A DNA stretch of 64,000 nt from Rutstroemia sp. NJR-2017a BVV2 (lineage: Eukaryota; Ascomycota; Leotiomycetes; Helotiales; Rutstroemiaceae), in contig NJPS01000067.1 in assembly GCA_002946415.1 (NCBI GenBank), positions 620,001-684,000 of the forward strand, written 5' to 3'. Both the position numbers and the translations under genes were made by a program. The notes beneath the pieces were generated by a model, which was not told where the DNA came from, searched no databases, and worked only from the letters and a program-made list of their open reading frames with translations. Of the stretch, positions 1-11,800 are shown piece by piece (position 1 is the stretch's first letter; every line of letters starts with the position of its first letter).

Positions 1-191
1 ACGTCGAGATCAATGGCTGGATTGTGGGGAGGATACTTAATGCATGACTCCGGGAAGTATCGCATCTTGGCAAGGAGTTCGTAGTATCGGGTGATTAAAG
101 ATACTATCTCTTCTTGGTTATAGATGCCATCTCGTTCGCGTGGTCTTGGAGGACCGTGCAACTTGACTCCTGGGACAGTTATGAAAGACAT
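1..191 (-). CDS. 5' end of unidentified protein (cut by window edge)
   Basis: The reverse strand opens with ATG at 191 and stays open for 63 codons to the window edge, beginning M-S-F-I-T-V-P-G-V-K. The peptide is soluble-looking, with a PPRPRERDG stretch and a region rich in Tyr/Ile (SLITRYYELL). There is no signal peptide and no motif I can name. I treat it as a real first exon because of the uninterrupted frame and natural codon use, but the bulk of the gene lies outside the window, so no function can be given. Confidence 0.5.
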   Translation of the reverse strand, partial: MSFITVPGVKLHGPPRPRERDGIYNQEEIVSLITRYYELLAKMRYFPESCIKYPPHNPAIDLD

Positions 192-876
192 GGTATCGAG
201 CTTCCGACTTGATTCAGATTGCCAATGTAATGTACCAAGAAGAGAAATGAAGTATTTAGAATTTCTAGAAAAGTAAACTCTAGAAGTCTATTCATTGAAT
301 ATATAGTGCATACTACACTGACACGGTAAAATCCGAATAACAGCTCCTACCCCTGATTTGCTGATAGGCTTCCACGGCTGCCTAAGCCGTCTATAGCAAG
401 ATGGGGATACCGTCGGTAGGCACGCGAGGTTCACACGGCCGGCGCACGGCCACAGTAGCATAATAGCTCTCCGGGTCAGAAATAACAGGCCGACAATATT
501 ACCCAAAAGATATTTGGACAATGAAAACATTATAATATCTTAGAGTATTTAGAATATTTATCTGATAATAGTAACCAGTTCCAATATATTGTCCTAAATC
601 GGCCAGTTTTTTCTACGCCGAAGAGAGTAGTTAATAAGCACGTGATGAATGCGGCTAAAGCGACCAGGCATTTACACGTCGGATAATCTATACGCCGGTA
701 TTATCAGACGACCAGCGTTTTTAACCTACCGCCCAGCAACTTAATTCGGCAGAAAACTTCGAAGTTGAGGGTCATCATTTCTTCTTCCACCCATCGCCAA
801 GGGCACATCAAAGCATGCATGATTCATTTCGATGGCATATGCTAACGTCGTAGATCCTTAGAAGTAATAGTTATCC
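192..876. other. Intergenic, divergent promoter region with a MITE
   Basis: This stretch separates two divergently oriented genes and should contain both promoters. Apart from the inverted-repeat element at 467-625 it holds no convincing gene; open frames on the reverse strand are short and lack protein character. Confidence 0.6.
467..625. mobile_element. MITE-like inverted-repeat element, copy 1
   Basis: A 159-bp AT-rich segment starts CTCTCCGGGTCAGAAA and ends TTTTTTCTACGCCGAAGAG, so the two ends form an imperfect terminal inverted repeat of about 28 bp. The right half (from CATTATAAT onward) aligns with the element at 48202-48424, which has the same ends. It has no coding capacity. Compared with the second copy it lacks part of the centre and has diverged more. 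No clear target-site duplication is visible (left flank TAATAG, right flank AGTAGT). Confidence 0.6.
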
Positions 877-3800
877 ATGATCTGGCTGGTACGATTATCA
901 TCGTCGCAATTCTCGATAAATCCAGCACTACTTTACTGACTCTGGACAGGGCGTTCGCCGGCGGCTCGTAACTCCACATCGCCACTATGCCAGAGCTAGC
1001 CTTTGGCTTCCCATCCGGAGTTGTCGTCCGTTGAAGCAGAGCAAGTACTCAACACTTGCATCGACAAGAGTTGACGATGGGGTTACAAAATCATTAGTTT
1101 CCATTGCCGGTCCGCCTGTGGGCAATTGTGACACGGCTTCATTACCTTCCAGCGTCACCAGTGTCGATTTGGCCAGGGCCGCCAGTATTTTCAAAAGATA
1201 TCCCACACTAGCATCGGCCGTGGGTTATAACGAAGAAAAATACCGTCATCATGACTTTCGTGGAATTTCCCAACTCAGACCGATGTTTGGATTGTCTCGG
1301 ATACAGATTGTGTGCAATCTCCGCCAGTCTGCATTTTCAGAGCACGATTGTCATGTGACACTGTCTTTAAGAGAAAGAAGCTTGCCAATTGAAGTGTCGG
1401 CAGTAGGCCCTAAAAAGGCCACTGCTCAAGATGTCGCAATGCTGAAACTACTTCTCCAACTGGACGAAGAACAACTCCTAGAACGAGTGTTAGTAATGCT
1501 GAGAAAAGTTCAGACCACCTTGCCTGATCAGCAGGAGCCCCAGGCACAGCATTCCATAATTCCTGATGCTTCGGTCTGCATGACATCCACATCGTCTCCT
1601 TCCGCAGACATAATGCAGATTTCGAATACCATTGAAACTCCACTATCTCAATCACAACAAGTTTCAACTGACGTATCAAACAGCCTAAAATGTTTGGCGC
1701 CACCTGCAGCATCAGAGGAAATCACCAAAACTTCCAGTAGTACGGCTGCTGTACCACCAAACTCTTTGGAGCACCCCGAAAATGGTACCGTTACTGGAGA
1801 CACCGCAGGATCATTGCTGAGTGCGGTCAGCTCAGATCCAGCCGGAAATGTCCCAGAAACCCCTCCAAGTCAATCTCAAGCCATCATCCAACTCTCGGGG
1901 CACAATGTCGTTCAGTTATTGGACTCTGAAGGCGCATATCGGGAAAGGAATGTAATTTTTGATGTCTACAGCCTTGCAGCAATGCTCTCCCTCGATGTTG
2001 AGCACAAATTTGAGGTAGTACAGGATACCGGTGGCGCCGATGAAACATATCGGATAGAAATCAACCTTCGTGATCATGATCTTAAAATCGTGGCTACTGG
2101 CCATAATCCGCGTAAGGTTGAATCCAGCGCTTTTCTGGCATTCAAACAGCAGGCTAGAATCAAAGGTATTCTAGACAAGGCTCCAGTTTCGCCATTACTG
2201 CAACACCCGGTGGTCTTGAGCACGTCGGTTGCATCGAACTTTATGGATTTCTACAAAGATCACTACAACCCCAAGTTGCGCTTCACACTGAGAACCTATG
2301 ATGACAAATTTTATCAAGCCCGTTTCCATTCCGAGCCTCACCGATTCGAATTTGATCAGCCATTTCGTAAAGTCGAGGCCCATAACCTCGAATCTCTCAT
2401 TTCGCTGACCACCGCTAGTCGATTATTGAAGAAACAGCCCGAATTATGGGAAGATTACATCGCGAAACTAGAGCCATTAAGTCATAGATATGTGGCAAAA
2501 GCGCGTCCTGTGGCGCTTAATTTAACGCAAAGCAGTCTTAGACTTATGCGCCAGGCTATCGAAGCTGCGCAAGATGCTGGTTTGGCATCCCCCTTGCCCT
2601 TGGAACAGCATATTCAAGAATATATCCCAATAAACATGCGTCCACTAACACGTGAGGCATTGAACCGCCGCTCAATGGAGTTGGTGAGATGGTATCATGA
2701 AAGACTCCAGTCAAGACGTGGTCAAAAACTAGACCTACCAATGCTTGATTACAAATCTGAAGTTCTAGAAACTATAGAGAGAAATACATTTTCTTTCCTG
2801 GTAGGACAGACAGGCAGTGGAAAAACGACGCAAGTGCCTCAAATTCTGCTGGATCATTACATTGAAACTGGGCGCGGTGGGAGTTGTCGTGTTATCTGCA
2901 CTCGTGAGTACTCCGCACTATCCGTCAGGTATGTACCTGTACTTACGGTCAAAAATAGAGCCTAGAAGAATTGCGGCGAAATCCGTAGCCAAGCGCGTAG
3001 CGAATGAACGTGGTCAGGAGTTGGGAGAACAAGTCGGGTTCCACGTCGGTTTAGGAAAAGAACTGCCCCAGAATGGAGGGAGTATTGTGTACTGCACCAC
3101 GGGCATCCTTCTAAATCAGTTGATCCACCAACCGGACTCTCTTTTTAACACCATAACGCACATTCTCATCGACGAAGTGCATGAAAGAGATATGTTAATT
3201 GATTTTGTTCTGATCTCCCTTAGACAGGCAATCAGGAAAAGAATCGATGAAGGGAAGAAAGTTCCTAGGATTTCCTTCATGAGCGCTACAATGGATGTAG
3301 ACGAATTCAAGTCATACTTCACAATTAAAGACAAAGCTGGCAATGAAACGCGATTCCCTATTCTGCACGTACCGGGTAGGATGTTTCCTATTAAAGAATT
3401 TCATCTCGAAGACATCCTAAAGACTCTCTACAAGCTGTACACCGAAAATCAACTCTCACTACTTCGTTCTGCAGAAAGTATTAGATACCTGCGTTCTGAA
3501 CAGGAATTTTCACAACAATGTGTTTCATCTGTCAACAGCTCCCATGAGAAAGACACGATTGCCACCGACAGCAACAACGCTTTGGTCGACAACAAGTCTG
3601 ACCCGAGTAATGGTCAATCGATAATCGAGTCTGATGAGGCCCAAGTTCCAATTAACTTAGTCTCTATCGTGATAGCACATATTGCGAAAACTACTGAAGG
3701 AGGCTCCATCCTTGTCTTCCTGCCAGGTCTGCGCGAGATAGAAGAAACCGCAGAAGTACTGAAGAAAAATTGGATCCTTGGTATCAATTTCGGGAATGAG

Positions 3801-5889
3801 AACAAATACAAGATGTTCTGTCTGCATTCAAGTCTTGAGGCTGATCAAAAGGATGTCTTTGAGCCAAGTCCTGAAGGCTGTCGAAAAATAGTTCTCGCGA
3901 CAAACATCGCGGAAACATCGATCACTATCCCGGATATCCAGCATGTGATAGACACCGGGAAACATAGAGAAAAGGATTATGATCAAGTCACAAGGGTTTC
4001 ATCTCTTCCATGTAAATGGATCAGCAAGTCGAGCTCGAAACAGCGTGCAGGCAGAGCAGGTCGTGTCCAAAACGGGAACTATTATGCTTTATTCACGCAA
4101 GTGCTCTTTGAAAGCTTCATTCGCTTTTGATCTTATATGCTAACTTGTTTGCAGAGAATCACGCCACCAATCTCTTCGAAATATACCGTTGCCTGAAATC
4201 CTACGATCTGATTTACAGAGCACTTGTCTTAGTGTCAAGATCCAAGGACATGAAGATAAAATTGAAGACTTTTTGGCGGGTGCACTTGAGCCACCGGCTC
4301 CGCAAGCAGTTAAAGCTAGTCTTCAGAGCCTGAAGGATCTTGGGGCGCTCACGCCGGAAGAGACCGTTACGCCTCTTGGTAGAATTTTGGGATCACTACC
4401 ACTTCATCCTGCGCTTGGCAAGATGATAGTGCTCGGAATCATTTTTCGATGTCTGGACCCCATGATAATTCTGGGGGCTGCAACGTCTAACAAAAATATT
4501 TTCGTCCAACCGCATAAAATGATGACGGAAGCCGATGACGCCAAGAGAGGATTCACCAAACGATCAAATAGTGATCATATTGCTGTGCTCAAAGCGTTCA
4601 ACGCACTCCGCGCTTTGTTGCCCGTAACCAAGTCTGGCCCAACTGCACTCATGAGAGAATTTGCAAGAGAAAAATTTCTGAGCATGAGATCGTTCCATGC
4701 TATCCATGATGCGGCTAAGAAAATAGAAGACGTTCTTGTTGATCATGGCATGATTCTAGATACCAGATCAGTGGACTTGCCACAAGCTGTTCGCCAATAC
4801 GGAGGCGACAACTGGAACCAGAACTCCAAGGATATGGAATTAGTGAAAGCGGTTCTCTTGTCTGGATTGTACCCGAACGTTGCCAGAAAGCTTCTTCGTG
4901 GTGGGCGGTATCAGCACCCCTCAAGCGGAAAATCCACGCTCACGTTCCATCCCTCGTCTATGAACAACCCAAAAAATAGGCCTTGGGCATCGGGAGAAGA
5001 ATACGCACCGGAACTGGTTGCATTTGGCGAGCTGAGACTTACAGCCAGGAATGAACTTACTATGCGGGATACCACTGAAATTACCGCGTTGATGGCCAAC
5101 CTTTTCGGTGGGGCTGCCTCTAGAGATCCCACCGAGACTGATCAGATAGTGATGGATAACTGGCTGCCGTTGCGTGTGGTAGTTCAGAACGGCACAAACG
5201 ATGAAACCGCTGTTCGGACAGTACTTGATTTCTACAAGACAGTGAAGAAGATGAAGGAGTATGCGTTTGATACTTTCAGCTTGGGAAAAGACCCAGCGGA
5301 AAACGAAATCTTCGACTTACTTGTCCGGGTGTTGAGGGTATTGTTGTTAAAGGAACAGGATCTGAACAGGTACACTCAGAGATACGAGTTTGAGTTTATG
5401 AGAAGTCTCAAGTCTGGGGAGCCGTGGAGTACTGCAGCGACTAGTAACGAGAAGGTGTCTGCTGTCAAGCCGGACAATGAAGATCTGGGTCCAAGAATAA
5501 GGCATGAAGAAGGGAACTCAAGGTAAGAAAGTCAAACCCCTCATATCTCGTTTGCATATATTCACATCGTGATATCTGTTAGATTCACATATACTCATGA
5601 TCCGAACCCTGTTAGATCCATATTTGACAATCTTTCGACTACTCCATCGGAGAGTACACAGCAAAGGTATTTGACTCAACCTCCTACTATCTTGTTTCTC
5701 TATACTAATTGATCGATGTCTGTTAGATTCAGATATATTCGGCATTCAACCTCTGGAAATACAGATCTTGATGGAAAATTAGAGCGTACAAAATCACAGC
5801 TAAGGTACCTGAATTAAGCTCTTCGTATCTTGTTTATATATACTAATTGGTTGATATCTACTAGATTCAGTTTTAAGAAAAATGCGTAG
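877..5889 (+). CDS. DEAH/DExH-box ATP-dependent RNA helicase (DHX family), probably mitochondrial
   Basis: Seven exons are proposed: 877-888, 950-2903, 2959-4096, 4155-5522, 5583-5666, 5727-5804, 5865-5889 (1552 residues). Helicase motifs occur in order: GQTGSGKTT near residue 626, DEVHERD near 727, SATMD near 764, TNIAETSITIPD near 970, QRAGRAGR near 1016, followed by the HA2/OB-fold C-terminal part. The N-terminal ~600 residues contain a dsRNA-binding-like stretch, as in DHX9-type enzymes. The open frame before codon 5 has no ATG; splicing a 61-nt intron (889-949, CTGAC branch) to the ATG at 877 gives an Arg-rich, acid-free leader resembling a mitochondrial presequence. Intron 4097-4154 is GC-AG. 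The last three introns are all 60 nt and homologous. The helicase call is secure; localisation and exon 1 are inferred. Confidence 0.9.
5523..5889 (+). repeat. Tandem intron-exon units in the helicase 3' end
   Basis: Introns 5523-5582, 5667-5726 and 5805-5864 are each exactly 60 nt, all phase 2, all split an AG|A arginine codon, and all are followed by ATTCA (Arg-Phe). By eye the second and third are 45/60 identical without gaps, and the first and second 38/60. The intervening exons (84 and 78 nt) share their beginnings and their ends (CACAGCAAAG versus CACAGCTAAG). This looks like local duplication of an intron-plus-exon unit. Confidence 0.75.
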
Positions 5890-6797
5890 ACTTGGGACCA
5901 AGAGATTTCTTACCCAGTGTTCTACGAGCTCGTGAGAAACGCCTCTTCGCAGGTCAACAAAACAGAATACAAGGAGAAAGCGATGCGAAGCTTTCTTCTA
6001 CCCTTGTATCAGCTAACACTATTACAAAACGATGATTATTTAAATTTTGAGGGGTTCGGAATGTCACGGAGGAGTCGATTTCTCGATATGTGACTGCCCA
6101 ATGACTCTGCTTCCGCCATGGAAAGCAATACAAGGCGATGCAATGAAAGGGGAAGAGGTCGAAGTTTAGGCGTACTGCTCGAGAGGTTACCAAGGAAATC
6201 GTGTATTGACAATCATCTGGGTTGCTTGACTTGTCCCACGTGTAAGCATCGCATGTAAGAGTATCAGTCGAGTCTGCAGCAGGGCTAGAGGCCCAGTGAG
6301 TTGTTATATATTACTAGAAGGAGAAAATGCTCATACATATCAACTCTTCTTCGCGCTTATTGGTCACCTTTAAACCTCTTTCTTACGCCCTTACGTTTAT
6401 GGATATCCATTGGGGTTCCACACCATCAAGCCATGCCGAGGTCTGGCGTCGCAATTTGTGTATTGATGAGTATTAAATACTTATTGCTCGTCCCTTTGGT
6501 TTACAAACTGCTGTATGATTAGTATGGTTTGCTTATGATGATATATTTGTTGTTTGGAGAAGTGATGATTAGTGATCATGCACCTCGATGTTGTCCGAAC
6601 CCGCATCCCGAGGTCTCAAGTCACCATCTACGAAGTGTTGCCGGAGCCCTCATTGATTATATATACCATCCGCCACCTACAAAACCAGCAATGCCCATCT
6701 CCCAAGAACCAACAAATTCATATCTCGTACCAAAGTGCATCAGCAGACCCAACTCAATCAAGAACAGAAAGAGAAAAAGGAGTACAACACCCGAAAT
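5890..6797. other. Intergenic, no gene recognised
   Basis: This is the 3' flank of the helicase and the promoter of the NTF2-like gene. Open frames here are short and in several overlapping frames; none has family features. Confidence 0.5.
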
Positions 6798-7412
6798 ATG
6801 ACCTCCACAAACCTCACCGTCTACCGCCATATCGGGGCCTTCCCAACCCCTGAATCGCGCCAGCACCCTGCGCTCCGTTTCTTGGAGTTCTATGTGGAGA
6901 AAATCAACACCGCGTCGTACGAGGGCTCTTACTTGCCGTATTATCACCCGGAGTCCGTTTTCCACGACGCTACGGGTGTGGATTACGTGGGCGGGGCGGC
7001 GATCTGGACATGGATTCGCGGGTTGTTTGGTGGGGGGAAGTTTGAGAGGATTGAGATGGAAACACGGGAGTTTTTTGTTATTGGGGGGTTTGAGAAGGAG
7101 GGGGAGGGAAAGGGGGAGGAAATTTGGAAGATTTATGGGGAGTGGTTAGCGCATTGGTGGGTTAAGGGGACGGGGGAGAAGATTACGGTGCCGAGGGGGA
7201 TGGTGTTCACGTTGGGGAAGGCGGAGGGGGAGAAAGGGGATGGGAAAGGTACGGGTATTGGCAAGGGAGAGAGAGATGGGAATGGAGATTTGGTGGGGGA
7301 GGTGGGGTTTGAGGGGTTGCAAATTAGGGATGTTAGGTTGTGGTATGATCGGAGTTTGTTGACGGGGATCTTTAAAAGAAGCGAACAGGAGAAGGAGAAG
7401 TTTGGTGCGTGA
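6798..7412 (+). CDS. NTF2-like (SnoaL-like) fold protein, function unknown
   Basis: A single-exon gene of 204 residues starts at the first ATG of the frame (M-T-S-T-N-L-T). The layout fits an NTF2-like cone: an N-terminal helix (HPALRFLEFYVEKIN), then YYHPESVFHDATG with a small residue cluster, GGAAIWTWIRGLFG, and several beta strands (EIWKIYGEWLAHWW, LQIRDVRLWYDRS). It lacks the recognisable catalytic set of limonene-epoxide hydrolase or scytalone dehydratase, so no substrate is proposed. The G-rich coding strand from 7020 to 7330 encodes a low-complexity Gly/Lys/Glu linker inside the fold. No signal peptide is present, so it is probably cytosolic. The fold is inferred from pattern only. Confidence 0.6.
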   Translation: MTSTNLTVYRHIGAFPTPESRQHPALRFLEFYVEKINTASYEGSYLPYYHPESVFHDATGVDYVGGAAIWTWIRGLFGGGKFERIEMETREFFVIGGFEKEGEGKGEEIWKIYGEWLAHWWVKGTGEKITVPRGMVFTLGKAEGEKGDGKGTGIGKGERDGNGDLVGEVGFEGLQIRDVRLWYDRSLLTGIFKRSEQEKEKFGA

Positions 7413-8898
7413 GGGTTTGGCTGTGGCAGTTAGGTGATGGTTATGGTGATCTTGGGCAGTGCTGTCAGATGGTGTTATGGATGACTTGGAGAGATTGAGT
7501 GGAGCGATGAATGGTTGGTCATGAACGGTGATTGTATGACTGTCGTTACGGAAAATAGCAGTTTACCTTGCTCAAAATGGAAGTGATCTGAGAGTAGAAA
7601 GAATTTTTGATGCGAATAGGAGCCCAATGATAACCCAATTGATACAGAATGTGCCGGAGCTGTCAAGTCTGCTGTGATATTCCAAAGACACAACGAGACA
7701 AGTGTTTAGCCAAATGAGATTCCTCTCTAGGCTGTATACATACCTCGAGATTTCAGTAGATATGTTGGTGGTAGCAAGCGCCATGTAGAGCGACCAAGCC
7801 ATGGTAAGATGAGTCGCGCAGTAACGTAAGCTCTTTTCTACCACAAGTTGATCAAGGACAAGTGGTTATTCGTAACCATGCTTTCGAGTTCGTCAAAAAG
7901 TCCCACATTGCCTTTTGGACTCCCAAAATGCATCAAGGCTTCTCACTTTAGTAACCTCTGATGGGCTCCAAGGTGGACGGATGTTCGCTGCTGTGAGTGC
8001 GAAGATGCGATGTGACGCGACGCGTCTCCTTTTACATCGAGTTACGTGAGTACGGAAAATTCTAACCAGAAAGTTTGTCAGTAAGGACCACTCTCTAAAG
8101 TGTATAAAACAACGAATTAGAGGTAAGAAAGTTGAATCCAGAACTTTATGGTTTGGTAGATGTCAGAGAGGGCGTTAACTGTCGCACATGATGGTTCCGC
8201 AGAGTCAAGCAAGTCAACGACCCCGACGTGAATCTAGCAGCTGCAAGTGATGTTTCTCGGAAGCTACGTATAATTCTTGATTTTGTTGAGCTCAGACTCA
8301 CGGAATAATTCGGATCCGAGCTTGCTGTAGAAGGACAGCATCATTGCTGCACTCTACAATCTGTTCATGCTGTGCATGCCGGAGATATCACTCTCAGTCA
8401 CTACCTGAGTCGCATGTATGGATCGCAGACATATCATCAACACCTTTCATTCGTGCCACTTTTCATCGAAAATCCCGTTCTGTTTCTCAAAGACCCCCAC
8501 TTCAAGGCGGTGGAACATGCCAAAGTCGTGTCGGAAGGCCGTACATATGGCCGCATAGAATTTGGTATCATGAGTTTTATCATTTGTAGCAACGATAAAG
8601 CAGTGCAGCAGATCTTGCTCAACCTTAAACGTGTTTCCGTTGCTGCCTATGTGCAAGGGACATGCACCTCCCCGTCCCCTTCCTTCCCGACGTAGCAAAC
8701 GAAAGCAACATCGGGAAACTCATTCGATTTCCTACCTATGAGTTGGTTCTTTCCCAATTCAACAGAAATGGCCCAAGTTTTATGGAGTTGTGGAAGGCCT
8801 ACAACCCGGGACATAATGTCCGACTTTTCCAAGTCCTCTTCTTTCAACTTTTCGCATCTCACCGGCATATTGAAAAACTACAACGCATCTCAGGCATC
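7413..8898. other. Intergenic, one unexplained open frame
   Basis: There is no recognisable gene. A forward frame is open from 8309 to 8695 (about 128 codons, first ATG only at 8414) but shows no family motif or splice partner. It may be a remnant or the 5' leader of the downstream gene. Confidence 0.4.
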
Positions 8899-11800
8899 AT
8901 GTTGTTTTCAATCCTTCTCATCTTATTGCCATTCTTCCAAGCATTTGTGAATGCTCTAGGACCAACAGACGAAATCCAAGATGCGGACCCAGCGCAGTCA
9001 GGCTATCTCGACAATCATAACATGCATCCTGCTACAGTAGGTTCTGCAATATTCGGAATTCTCTGGAAGAACAACTACGGAAATAACAAAGAGAAGTGGT
9101 ATGCCAAACCCTTGGTGTATACCCCTCCAGGTGGCTCGCAATTGGTGTTCATCGCCTCATCTATGAATATCATTCGAACGCTGGATGCCGTCAATGGAAC
9201 TTTACTGAACTCCAGAACCATTCAGCCACCTTTCCTACAAAGTGATCTGGGGTGAGTCTGGTAGTCCTCTCGCTGGAAAGCATGTACTCATCCAAGCAGA
9301 TGCACCGATATACCAGATTTCATTGGCATTGTTGGCACACCAATTATCGATCCGTCAACGAGCATCGTTTACTTTTTCAGCAAGGGATACAAAAATGGAG
9401 CATATAGTGGAGGCGTTGCCAACGGTATTCTCGCCCAATGCTTGTTGAGGTGAAGCTAATTGAGGCAGGAATCTACAATTTCTACGCTGTGGATATCAAC
9501 ACACTCCAAGATATACCAGGGTTTCCTATTCTCATCGATGGTCATTTTGCAGACAATGATAACGCAAGGTACTGGTCAGTCGAGGTCAGTTTGTGTGGCC
9601 CGCGCTTACATACACAGATACTTCCTTGGTGGTACCGTACTTCAAAGGCCATCTTTGACGATGATAAATGGGGTTGTGATTGGTGCTTTCGGGGGTCATT
9701 GTGATCTGTTCAACTACACTGGAATGCTGGTCGGAGCCAGCACGACTCCTGGGGTGGGCGTCACATCTATATATGCTATGGAATCTAGCCCAGGTGCTCC
9801 TCCTGTCCAGACAGATTTCAATGTGCAGCAGGGAGGGAAAGCCGGTATATGGCAAGGAGGTATGGGGTTGGCCACCGATGGGAATCGCTTATTCCTTGCT
9901 ACAGGGTAAGGTAATCTACAGAACCCCTGAAGCTCTCTGTACTGACGTGAATGAAGAAACGGAGAAGGCCATGCAAATGGTGATGTTCCAGCGTCTGGTA
10001 GAACTCCTCTATCAACCTTGGACGAAGTTGTCGGAAACTTCGCTGTTTCTTCATCCGGCAAAATTTCTTTGACGGATTATTTCGAGCCCTATGAATATGT
10101 GTCGATGGATGCAGGTGACAGAGACTTGGGCTCTGGCGGTGTTGCATTGCTTGACCCTACAGTTTTCTTTGGGACTGGAGTATCACGAATGGCAATTGTA
10201 ATTGGCAAGAATGGGAAATCATAGTATTTTGGTCACATATCTGAGGAAAACTCAAGCTAACTCATATTTCAGTATTTTGAACGCGAACAATCTTGGTGGC
10301 TTCAAACAGGGATCAGGCGGTGGGGTCTTCGAGTGATGCTAAGGCCATGCTAACAATTTCGAAGGAACTGATAACATACTACAAACCATCATTGCACAGG
10401 GCTCTATTTTTGCTGGTCCAGGATCATACCCTCTTGAAGGGGGTTATATATAGTTAGTCTGCCGGTTTCGTGATTTCTTTGAAAGAGTTATCTAACAATG
10501 CACCTGTAGCTTCACACCCGTCGGTGAGTTATCCAACGATCTGCTTCTCCAGGTAGTCTGACTAAGAACTCATAGGTTTCCCAACCATGTGTTACAAACT
10601 AGGGCATGATGCGCAAGGAGCTCCCTTATTCACATTGTTTGGACAAAGTCAAGCAAACTCTGCAGGGGTTGTTGGGATAGGTAAGCTCTTACATTTTCTC
10701 ATTTGCTAGAGGTGCATCTCTACGCAGGAGTCGCGACGTTAGATGGAGCGAGGCTATCTTACCGCAACAACTGAGCACAAGTATAGCCTGTATATCAGCG
10801 CAATCGATGCCTCCGAGTAGTAAAAGCTCTGGCAAACTGCCAAGGATAAAATAGCTCGACAGCTCGAAATTATGTAGACTGCTGCACTCACTGGGAGCTT
10901 GCATCAAATCCCATGCTGATGGTTTAATAGGAATTCCTACCGTCACCACTTACAAAGGTCAGGCAGGAACAGGGATTCTTTGGGTATCCGATCCGAATGC
11001 TGGGCTGAAAGCATACAACGCCGTCCCAGTGAATGGAGTCTTGACACCGATTTCACTACCACCGACAGGAGGACTGAACAAGTTTCAACGTCCGGCATTT
11101 GGAAATGGTCGACTTTATGTGTCTGATACCAATGGTAATGTGATATGCCTAGGCTCCCCTGTCGCTCTGCCACTTCAATGTTCGCAACCCGTCGATTTCG
11201 GACAGGTTGCCATAGGCTCAACTGGGACGCAACTAGTTAACTGCACAGCACAGATTGCGATAACTTCCATCAATGGATGCACTACAGGAGACAAGACTTG
11301 GCAGTGTCTCAACTCAACATTGCCACAAGGTCCGCTAGCTCAGGGCACTGCATTTTCGTTTCCCATTACTTGGAACTTAACCCAAGCTTCAATCAACGAT
11401 GCCCAGAACGCCTCGTTTGGGCATGTCTTACCCGGTGTTGCAAGCACAAGTCTTGATATTTATACAACAAATGCCGTACCAAAATACAGCACTATAGTAC
11501 CTGTCTCTGTGTCTGGAACGACTGTGAGCAAAGGTCCGTTCCTAAACATCGCACCAGCAGAAGTAGATCTTGGTGGTATAGTCGTTGGGTCTCAAGCAGC
11601 TTATTCCGGTCTTTCTGGTACAGTCATCGTGTCAAATATCGGCGCACAGGTGCTTAATATTATTGGGACTGCTTGGACGCCGAACATCTCCCCTGACGAT
11701 GGCAGTCCTATATACACGAACATCACAAATGGTAGCCTAGGGAATGGTTTTAGTTCAACAGATATACCAAAGGCTGGCGATACAATCTCAAGCGGTGGCT

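Noticed and set aside
6657..6965. Reverse-strand 102-codon frame over the NTF2-like gene start
   Set aside because: It is antisense to a better-supported gene and its composition mirrors the G-rich coding strand.
8309..8695. 128-codon forward open frame upstream of the WSC gene
   Set aside because: The first ATG is well inside the frame, no splice partner or family motif is visible, and no coding bias could be shown. Kept only as a remark in the intergenic entry.
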